This document shows positions 7,532 through 12,937 of a stretch of DNA of 12,937 nucleotides, one piece after another. Source of the DNA: Thermodesulfobacteriaceae bacterium. Lineage in GTDB: Bacteria; Desulfobacterota; Dissulfuribacteria; Dissulfuribacterales; UBA3076. The DNA lies in contig DTYO01000270.1 of NCBI GenBank assembly GCA_012961845.1, forward strand, positions 1-12,937. Reading direction: 5' to 3'. How positions within the stretch are numbered: position 1 is the stretch's first letter; the number at the start of each line of letters is the position of its first letter. The notes below the pieces were generated by a model. The model was given only the letters and a program-made list of their open reading frames with translations. It was not told the origin of the DNA and did not search any database. A program made the position numbers and the translations under genes.

Positions 7532-7553
7532 AAATCGCGAACCTTTGCGGTTT
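7532..7553 (-). terminator. Weak hairpin downstream of glmM
   Basis: AAATCGC (7532-7538) can pair with GCGGTTT (7547-7553), including one G-T pair, around an eight-base loop. Read on the minus strand it lies about 13 bases past the glmM stop, and its 3' arm runs into TTTT. On the plus strand it is followed by only a short T tract. It could act weakly in either direction between the converging operons. No stronger terminator is visible in the 134-bp gap. Confidence 0.3.
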
Positions 7554-7565
7554 CAGAGGCACCCT

Positions 7566-8936
7566 CTAACCGGTTCCACTTCCACCACCACACTGCGCCT
7601 TTATATGGCTGCACATCTCGGCCGCCATGGAATCAATCTGCCCCTGGTCTTCTCCCTCCACCATGACCCTGATGGCAGGTTCCGTACCGGATGGCCGGAT
7701 CAGAATCCGACCCCTGCCCTTCAGTTCCCTTTCAAGCCGTTCCCGGAGCTCATCAAGGCCGGGAATCTCGCTTACAGGTCTCTGCTGGTCCACCTGCACG
7801 TTCTGCAGTGTCTGGGGGAATGTCTCCATTACAGAGGCAAGTTCGGAGAGGGGTCTTCCGCTGGTCTGCATGACCGCCAGGAGCTGCAGAGCCGCCAGGA
7901 TCCCGTCGCCGGTGGTGATGTGGTCCAGAAAGATCAGGTGGCCCGACTGTTCCCCACCGAAATTGTAACTCTTCTGCCTCATGGTCTCCATGACGTACCT
8001 GTCCCCTACTTTTGTCCGGACTAGCTGTCCGCCCATCTTTTCCAGGGCCACCTCCAGACCTATGTTGCTCATCACGGTAGCCACCACGGTGTTGGCATTG
8101 AGCTGTTCATTCTCTATCATGTGTCGGGCACAGACAGCCATGACGTGATCTCCGTCCACTATGTTTCCCTTCTCATCCACCACGATGAGCCTGTCTCCGT
8201 CTCCGTCAAATGCAAAACCCAGATCAGCCCAGTTCCTGCCCACCGCCTCTCTTGCATACTCGGGATGAAGCGCACCTGAATCTCTGTTGATATTGGTGCC
8301 GTCAGGACTCACTCCAAGGGTAATGATTTCAGCCCCCAGCTCTTCGAAAACCGCCGGGGCGACCTTGTAGGTGGCACCGTTGGCACAGTCCAGCACGATC
8401 TTCATTCCGTCCAGAGACATCTCTTTTGGAAAGGTATGTTTCAGGAATACGATATATCTGCCCCTGGCATCCTCTATCCTGAAGGCCCTGCCCACCTTCT
8501 CTCCAGTGGGCTGGGCGTGCACCAGTTCATCCGACCCCATCAGCTTCTCTATCTCAGTCTCCAGTTCGTCAGGCAGCTTGAAGCCGTCGCTGGAAAAAAG
8601 CTTTATGCCGTTGTCCTGAAAGGGGTTGTGAGAGGCAGAAATGACCACTCCGGCATCCGCCCTCATGTTAGAGGTCAAGAAGGCGATGGCAGGTGTCGGC
8701 ATGGGGCCCACCAGGAGGGCGTCGACACCCATTGAGCATATTCCAGCCGCCAGCGCATTTTCAAGCATGTAGCAGGACAAGCGGGTGTCCTTTCCTATGA
8801 GGATCTTGGGTCTGTGTCCCGTGCGGTTTTTGAACATGTGAGCCACTGCGCGGCCTATCTGCATGGCAATGTCCGTGGTCATGGGATGGACATTGGCTGT
8901 CCCCCTGATACCGTCTGTTCCGAACAGTTTTCGCAT
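7566..8936 (-). CDS. glmM: Phosphoglucosamine mutase (GlmM)
   Basis: GlmM interconverts glucosamine-6-phosphate and glucosamine-1-phosphate in the cytoplasm, the step before UDP-GlcNAc synthesis, so it feeds MurA, MurG and (in diderms) lipid A synthesis. The 456-residue protein has the four alpha-phosphohexomutase regions. The start FGTDGIRGTAN at 5-15 is typical of GlmM. The phosphoserine loop ISASHNPFQDNG at 99-110 makes Ser102 the expected phosphorylated residue. The metal loop DGDGDR is at 244-249, the sugar-binding loop GGEQSGH at 327-333, and the phosphate-binding loop RPSGTEP at 414-420. GEQSGH and the length fit GlmM better than ManB or Pgm. The ATG at 8936 follows GGAAAGG at nine bases. 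A stronger AGGAGG lies about 30 bases upstream, just after the cdaR stop, with no start codon at suitable distance. It is last in the minus-strand block, 37 bp after cdaR. Confidence 0.97.
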   Translation of the reverse strand: MRKLFGTDGIRGTANVHPMTTDIAMQIGRAVAHMFKNRTGHRPKILIGKDTRLSCYMLENALAAGICSMGVDALLVGPMPTPAIAFLTSNMRADAGVVISASHNPFQDNGIKLFSSDGFKLPDELETEIEKLMGSDELVHAQPTGEKVGRAFRIEDARGRYIVFLKHTFPKEMSLDGMKIVLDCANGATYKVAPAVFEELGAEIITLGVSPDGTNINRDSGALHPEYAREAVGRNWADLGFAFDGDGDRLIVVDEKGNIVDGDHVMAVCARHMIENEQLNANTVVATVMSNIGLEVALEKMGGQLVRTKVGDRYVMETMRQKSYNFGGEQSGHLIFLDHITTGDGILAALQLLAVMQTSGRPLSELASVMETFPQTLQNVQVDQQRPVSEIPGLDELRERLERELKGRGRILIRPSGTEPAIRVMVEGEDQGQIDSMAAEMCSHIKAQCGGGSGTG

Positions 8937-8973
8937 AATTCCCGACCTTTCCGTTTTTTGAGATCTCCTCCTG

Positions 8974-9909
8974 TCAGTCTACCTCACTGACAGCCTTGGG
9001 CACGCTGACCTTGATCTTCTCAGGTCTCACCCGGAGTATCCTGAAGCCATCCGGGATTTCAAACTCCGGCTTCACCGAATTCTTGCCTGCCTTGAGTTTC
9101 TGTGCAGCTATCACCACGGTGATATCGGAAGCCTTCAGTTTCCTGAGACGTGGCATGGGGCCTTCCACCGTCACCTTCACCGATTTCGGCCACCAGGACA
9201 CCCCAGTGGCATTGGCTTCAAGCTGGACAGGCACTTTGGTGATGGATTTCCTGCCTGTCACAGGAGCCACCCTGACGGTCACTCTTACTGTGTCGTGTTT
9301 TTGAGGCCTCAGGTGAAGGCCTTCCAGGTCCAGTCCGATCTCCCTGACCACCGTGTTCGATGCCCCGTTTATGTCCACCGGCAGGGTATCCAGCTTTTCC
9401 AGAGACCTGATTTCGCTCTCCGGACCTGAAACATCGACCCTGGGCGGATCAACGGCTGCCTCCAGCACCTCGTAATCCCTGGCCACCTTGCCGATCAGAT
9501 TCGGGCTCACCATTATCGCTTTGCGGACCAGATTTTCCAAGACCACCTCGATCCTTGCAGGCTGAATCCGGATCGCCCTAACACCTCCGGGCAGAGAGAA
9601 GCTGTCAGGGGTCATCGGGACTGTTATGGTCCCTGCCCTGGCGTCGTGCAGATTTATGACCTTGGAGATCCGCTGGGTGGAATCCAGAGACCTTACCATG
9701 CTCCTGGGTCCGTACACCCTGACATCCACCGCCCTGGGAATGTAGTTGGCAATAACCAGCCCCGAAGGGACGTTGACTATCTCCACCGGAACGGAAATGG
9801 TAAGTTCGGCTTTTTCCTCTCCCACCACGAAAAACCACAGAAACAGAGCAAATCCCAGGGACAGCAGCTTGAGGATCCAGTCCTTTGCCAGATTGTCAAA
9901 CCTCGTCAC
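8974..9909 (-). CDS. cdaR: YbbR-domain protein CdaR, membrane partner of the c-di-AMP cyclase
   Basis: CdaR (YbbR) is a membrane-anchored protein with extracytoplasmic YbbR domains that binds and modulates CdaA in Firmicutes. The 311-residue protein has a short cytoplasmic start (MTRFDNLAKD), one membrane helix at about 12-29 (ILKLLSLGFALFLWFFVV), and then about three YbbR-like beta repeats beginning near 33, 120 and 210. Recurring patterns such as VPVEIVNVPSGLVI, VDVSGPESEIRSLEKL and VKVTVEGPMPRLRKL mark the repeats. The GTG start at 9909 lies three bases after the cdaA stop. AGGAGG is 12 bases upstream, a rather long spacing, and no better in-frame start is visible. Assignment rests on topology, repeat pattern and position between cdaA and glmM. 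Its regulatory role here is inferred from the family. Confidence 0.92.
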   Translation of the reverse strand: MTRFDNLAKDWILKLLSLGFALFLWFFVVGEEKAELTISVPVEIVNVPSGLVIANYIPRAVDVRVYGPRSMVRSLDSTQRISKVINLHDARAGTITVPMTPDSFSLPGGVRAIRIQPARIEVVLENLVRKAIMVSPNLIGKVARDYEVLEAAVDPPRVDVSGPESEIRSLEKLDTLPVDINGASNTVVREIGLDLEGLHLRPQKHDTVRVTVRVAPVTGRKSITKVPVQLEANATGVSWWPKSVKVTVEGPMPRLRKLKASDITVVIAAQKLKAGKNSVKPEFEIPDGFRILRVRPEKIKVSVPKAVSEVD

Positions 9910-9912
9910 CAG

Positions 9913-10710
9913 CTACAAAATCCTCCTTTTCCACCAGGGTTTTTCCGCCTCTTCCGCGGCAAAGGTGTTGTGCAGTATCCGCCTAAGGGTTCCCAGGTCT
10001 ATGTCTCTGGTGATCCTGCCTGCTATCGCCACAGAAAGACTCCCCGTCTCCTCGGAGATGACCACAGAAACCGCATCCGTCTGTTCTGTTATGCCGATGG
10101 CGGACCTGTGCCGGGTCCCCAGCCTAGTGCTGATGTTGGGATTGGTGGTGAGAGGCAGTACGCAGGCAGCCACCGAAAGTCTGCCCTTCTGTATGATGAC
10201 CGCCCCGTCGTGGAGCGGAGACCCTTTGAAAAAGATAGAACACAGTAGTGCGCGGGTCACCCTGCCGTCTATTTCCACACCGGATTCGAGATAATTGCCC
10301 AGCCCCACTTCTCTCTCGAGCACTATCAGCGCCCCGGTCCGGGCTTCCATGAGTGTAGCTGCCGCCTTGGCTATCTCCTCCAGGGCATGAAAGGTCTTCA
10401 CCCTGGCCTTGAGAAACGGAGTCTGCCCCATCTGGGTGAGGGCCCGGCGGATATCATCCTGAAAGACGATGATAATGACCAGGAAAAGGGAACTCAGTAT
10501 GGTGCCCAGCATCCAATGGAGCGTAAAAAGCTCCAGCTGCCTCGCGGCAAAATACACCACTATGATGACTGCGAGACCGGCAGCCATCTGGACAGCCCTG
10601 GTTCCCCTGATCAGCAGTATCACTCTGTATATCAGGAAGGCCACTATGAGGATGTCCAGGACATCCTGCCAGCGGAGGACGGGGATGAACTGTCCCAGGA
10701 ACTCAAGCAT
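9913..10710 (-). CDS. cdaA: Diadenylate cyclase CdaA (DisA_N / DAC domain)
   Basis: CdaA condenses two ATP molecules into cyclic di-AMP at the inner face of the membrane. In Firmicutes this messenger controls potassium and osmolyte uptake and wall homeostasis. The 265-residue protein opens with the CdaA-like start MLEFLGQFIPVLRWQDVLDI, followed by three membrane helices at about 17-34, 41-57 and 67-84. The cyclase domain runs from about 105 to 245. Its two diagnostic motifs are intact: DGA at 168-170 (GSPLHDGAVII) and RHR at 200-202 (GTRHRSAIGITE), followed by VVISEETG. The FQDDIRRAL segment at 83-91 is the usual linker between membrane and catalytic parts. The ATG at 10710 has AGGAGG about 13 bases upstream. 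The gene lies 3 bp before cdaR and after a 269-bp gap from folP that could hold its own promoter. Confidence 0.96.
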   Translation of the reverse strand: MLEFLGQFIPVLRWQDVLDILIVAFLIYRVILLIRGTRAVQMAAGLAVIIVVYFAARQLELFTLHWMLGTILSSLFLVIIIVFQDDIRRALTQMGQTPFLKARVKTFHALEEIAKAAATLMEARTGALIVLEREVGLGNYLESGVEIDGRVTRALLCSIFFKGSPLHDGAVIIQKGRLSVAACVLPLTTNPNISTRLGTRHRSAIGITEQTDAVSVVISEETGSLSVAIAGRITRDIDLGTLRRILHNTFAAEEAEKPWWKRRIL

Positions 10711-10734
10711 TATACCGGGATGCCCTCCTGGTGC

Positions 10735-10815
10735 CTATCCATCCATTCCAAAAACGGTCTTTCCGCCCTGTCTCTGAGGTGTGTGAAAAAACAGTATTCG
10801 GAACGCCATGAACAT
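10735..10815 (-). CDS. Possible 26-residue leader ORF upstream of cdaA
   Basis: I do not recognise this ORF. It starts with ATG at 10815, five bases after a clear CAGGAG (10821-10826), and ends with TAG 24 bases before the cdaA start. The product would begin MFMAFRILFFHTPQ and end VFGMDG: a short hydrophobic start, then a mixed polar tail. An in-frame TAA lies shortly upstream, so it is not the remnant of a longer frame there. It could be a translated leader peptide affecting cdaA, a small protein, or chance. The ribosome binding site and position are the only support. Confidence 0.25.
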   Translation of the reverse strand: MFMAFRILFFHTPQRQGGKTVFGMDG

Positions 10816-10872
10816 GCATGCTCCTGTATTTTACATTCGGGCATCTCTGAAAGACTGAAATCTTCATTTCTT

Positions 10873-10968
10873 CATTTCCGGGCAGGTGCCGGACAGATAT
10901 GCTGAACTCTTACCCCCATAATCATATTTCGGCACAAAAAAGCCTTATCAAAAACATATCCGGGCAGG
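10873..10968. repeat. Imperfect direct repeat pair in the folP-cdaA gap
   Basis: Two 14-base copies, CATTTCCGGGCAGG at 10873-10886 and CATATCCGGGCAGG at 10955-10968, differ at one base and start 82 bases apart. A tandem eight-base repeat (TTCATTTC, 10863-10878) overlaps the first copy. The pair flanks the best promoter-like sequence of the gap. They might be binding sites for a regulator, or chance. Confidence 0.3.
10921..10951 (-). promoter_or_regulatory. Tentative promoter for the cdaA-cdaR-glmM block
   Basis: On the minus strand TTGATA (10946-10951) and TATGAT (10921-10926) resemble sigma-70 -35 and -10 boxes. The 19-base spacer is longer than ideal. The position, about 210 bases upstream of cdaA in the only sizeable gap of the minus-strand block, is sensible. 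The remainder of the 269-bp gap holds the repeat pair and the small ORF described separately; I see no tRNA or known riboswitch pattern there. Confidence 0.2.
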
Positions 10969-10979
10969 TTCCAGAGGGT

Positions 10980-11891
10980 TTATCCCTGACCGCCGTCCAG
11001 ATCTTCACGGAGCACTGCATCCACCACCTGCAGCACCTGCCTGGTGAGTGCCACATTGTGCACCCTCACCATGTGGGCACCCCTGATGACAGCCGCGGCA
11101 GCTGCACCGAGGCTAGGGACGTCACGCATCCCGGCATCTTCTATGCCGGTCAGAGCACCGATGAAGGCCTTCCTTGATGCCCCGGCCAGCACCGGCTGCC
11201 CCAGCCCTGCGAATACGTCCATCCTGTTGAGCAGGACCAGATTGTCCCTGAAGGTCTTGCCGAAACCTATGCCGGGATCGATTATGATCTTTTCCCTGGG
11301 GATCCCCCTTGCTTCCGCCCACTCCACCCGTTCTTCCAGAAACGACCTGACCTCTCCCGGAAGATCCTCATAGACCGGATCCACCTGCATATCCCTGGGG
11401 CTGCCCTTCATGTGCATCAGAACAACAGGTACGCCATATCTGACCACTACATCGGCCAGGCCCGGATCGAACCGCAGGCCGCTTATATCATTCACCATGT
11501 CCGCACCGTGTTTCAGGGCCTCTTCGGCCACGGATGCCTTGACGGTATCCACGGATACCGGACAGTCCGTCACCTCTCTGATCTCTTTCAGAACCGGTAT
11601 TATCCGGTCCAGCTCCTCTTCTGCAGAGACCGGATCTGAAAACGGCCTGGATGATTCGCCGCCTATGTCCAGTATGTCCGCCCCGTCAGATACGAGCTTT
11701 TCGGACCTGGCCGCTGCTGCCTCAGGATCCAGAAACGCGCCCCCGTCAGAGAAGGAATCAGGGGTTACATTCAACACTCCCATGATGTAGGTACGGCTGC
11801 CCCACCGGAATTTCTTCCCCCTCATCTCAATCAGATACGGGCCGGGGCGGCCGGCATCAGGCTGGTGACAGTTGACCCCTGGACTCTTCAC
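10980..11891 (-). CDS. folP: Dihydropteroate synthase (FolP)
   Basis: FolP condenses dihydropterin pyrophosphate with p-aminobenzoate in folate synthesis and is the target of sulfonamides. It is a cytoplasmic TIM-barrel enzyme. With the GTG at 11891 the protein has 303 residues. It shows the loop 1 signature IMGVLNVTPDSFSDGG at 36-51, loop 2 DIGGESSRPF at 75-84, SVDTVK at 113-118, the pterin-site ND at 134-135, MHMKGSP near 159, DPGIGFGKT at 205-213, GASRK at 237-241 and RVHNV at 276-280. Loop 2 differs from the common GGESTRPG. The start is uncertain: GTG 11891 lies 35 bp inside ftsH with only a weak GAAG upstream. The ATG at 11825 (Met23) would give a 281-residue protein closer to the family length, but it also lacks a clear ribosome binding site. 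Either fits coupled translation after ftsH. Confidence 0.95.
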   Translation of the reverse strand: MKSPGVNCHQPDAGRPGPYLIEMRGKKFRWGSRTYIMGVLNVTPDSFSDGGAFLDPEAAAARSEKLVSDGADILDIGGESSRPFSDPVSAEEELDRIIPVLKEIREVTDCPVSVDTVKASVAEEALKHGADMVNDISGLRFDPGLADVVVRYGVPVVLMHMKGSPRDMQVDPVYEDLPGEVRSFLEERVEWAEARGIPREKIIIDPGIGFGKTFRDNLVLLNRMDVFAGLGQPVLAGASRKAFIGALTGIEDAGMRDVPSLGAAAAAVIRGAHMVRVHNVALTRQVLQVVDAVLREDLDGGQG

Positions 11892-12937
11892 TACAGTTCT
11901 TCATAATCTGGCTAATGGCTCCTGCATCCAGGGACTCCTTTTCCAGCAGTGCCTCGGCAATGCCGTGCAGGCACTCCATATTCCCCTTTATAAGGGACCT
12001 GGCCTTTTCATATGCATCCTGGATAAGCCGGTGGATCTCTTCGTCTATCCTCCGGGCCGTATCCTCGCTGTATTCATTCACCTGGGAAAAATCCCTGCCG
12101 AGAAAGGTGTGTTCGTTCTTCTTTCCAAAGGCCACGGGTCCTATTTCATGGCTCATGCCCCACTCACACACCATCTTCCTGGCAAGGTCCGAGGCCCTCT
12201 CGATGTCATTGCCAGATCCGGTGGTGAACTCGTTGAGGACGAGTTCTTCCGCCACCCTGCCGCCCAGGAGGATGATTATGTTGTTTATGAGATAGGACTT
12301 GGGATAGCTGTGCCTCTCATCTTCAGGGAGCTGCTGCGTGAGGCCCAGGGCCCTGCCCCTGGGGATTATGGTTACCTTGTGTATCGGATCTGCACCCGGC
12401 AGGAGTTTCGCCACCAGGGTATGTCCGGCTTCATGATAGGCCGTGATCTTCTTCTCTTCCTCTGAAATGACGATGCTCTTCCTCTCGACGCCCATCAGGA
12501 CCTTGTCCTTGGCCCTTTCAAAATCCTCCATCTGGACGTTCTTCTTTCCCTCCCTGGCCGCGAGAAGAGCCGCCTCATTGACAAGGTTTTCCAGATCCGC
12601 GCCGGAAAAACCGGGCGTCCCTCTGGCGATGAGCTGCATGTCCACATTCGGGGCCAACACGATCTTCTTAGCGTGGACCTTCAATATGGCCTTCCGGCCC
12701 TTGATATCCGGCACAGGGACCAACACCTGCCTGTCGAACCGCCCCGGTCTCAGCAGAGCCGGGTCGAGGACATCAGGCCTGTTGGTGGCCGCCACAACGA
12801 TGATCCCTTCAGACCCCTCGAAACCGTCCATCTCCACCAGAAGCTGGTTCAGGGTCTGTTCCCTTTCATCGTGGCCGCCTCCCAGGCCCGCACCCCTGTG
12901 ACGGCCCACAGCATCTATCTCATCTATGAATATGATA
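11857..12937 (-). CDS. ftsH: ATP-dependent zinc metalloprotease FtsH, C-terminal part (5' end outside the window)
   Basis: FtsH is a membrane-bound hexameric AAA+ protease that degrades membrane proteins and short-lived cytoplasmic regulators. The frame is open to the window edge, so the N-terminal membrane helices and Walker A motif lie beyond 12937; the GTG at 12909 is internal. Visible in order are Walker B (IIFIDEIDAVG), the pore-side segment GGGHDEREQTLNQLLVEMDGF, the second region of homology (AATNRPDVLDPALLRPGRFDRQV) with both arginine fingers, and the zinc motif HEAGH. Further on come RGRALGLTQQLPEDE, GGRVAEEL, TGSGNDIERA with the third zinc ligand, and a helical C-terminal end. About 360 of the usual 600-650 residues are present and nothing looks damaged. 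The stop falls 35 bp inside folP if folP starts at 11891. FtsH first and GlmM last is a known conserved order around cdaA. Confidence 0.97.
   Translation of the reverse strand, partial: IIFIDEIDAVGRHRGAGLGGGHDEREQTLNQLLVEMDGFEGSEGIIVVAATNRPDVLDPALLRPGRFDRQVLVPVPDIKGRKAILKVHAKKIVLAPNVDMQLIARGTPGFSGADLENLVNEAALLAAREGKKNVQMEDFERAKDKVLMGVERKSIVISEEEKKITAYHEAGHTLVAKLLPGADPIHKVTIIPRGRALGLTQQLPEDERHSYPKSYLINNIIILLGGRVAEELVLNEFTTGSGNDIERASDLARKMVCEWGMSHEIGPVAFGKKNEHTFLGRDFSQVNEYSEDTARRIDEEIHRLIQDAYEKARSLIKGNMECLHGIAEALLEKESLDAGAISQIMKNCSEESRGQLSPA

Noticed and set aside
8967..8972. AGGAGG downstream of cdaR as evidence for a small gene before glmM
   Set aside because: No start codon at suitable spacing and only 37 bp to glmM; it is probably chance or an old ribosome binding site.
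9646..10294. Plus-strand frames of about 180-200 codons over cdaR and cdaA
   Set aside because: They run antisense to genes with clear motifs and membrane helices. Their translations show no domains.
10930..10979. Possible intrinsic terminator after folP (six T residues on the minus strand at 10935-10940)
   Set aside because: No stable GC-rich hairpin directly precedes the T tract, so it is not called as a terminator.

Overview
The window carries two conserved housekeeping blocks that converge near position 7500. No tRNA, rRNA, CRISPR array, insertion sequence or phage gene was recognised. Protein motifs, gene order and a moderately high GC content suggest a diderm bacterium of the Desulfobacterota (former Deltaproteobacteria) type. 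Arginine AGG/AGA and isoleucine ATA codons are common throughout, so the two blocks look like one genome. The taxonomic placement is inference from family resemblance, not a search result.

Left block, plus strand (about 128-7431): the distal part of a division and cell wall (dcw) cluster, in the order murD (3' part only), murG, murC, murB, ftsQ, ftsA, ftsZ. Genes from murG to ftsA overlap or nearly touch (8-bp overlap, 11-bp overlap, ATGA overlap, 8-bp gap), so they are probably one translationally coupled operon. MurD, MurC and MurB make the peptidoglycan precursor UDP-MurNAc-peptide, MurG makes lipid II, and FtsQ, FtsA and FtsZ build the divisome. ftsW, which commonly lies between murD and murG, is absent from that position.

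Right block, minus strand (7566-12937): in transcription order ftsH (5' end outside the window), folP, a 269-bp gap, cdaA, cdaR (ybbR), glmM. CdaA makes cyclic di-AMP, CdaR is its membrane-anchored partner, and GlmM supplies glucosamine-1-phosphate for UDP-GlcNAc. The block therefore joins membrane proteolysis, folate synthesis, c-di-AMP signalling and cell wall precursor supply.

The points most worth a second look are these: the murD reading frame loses its family resemblance at about position 125, which may be a contig-end chimera or a real breakpoint; a possible 26-codon leader ORF with a good ribosome binding site lies just upstream of cdaA; and the catalytic serine of MurB appears as cysteine. 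I did not find a previously undescribed system. Most of the window is well-known core machinery.
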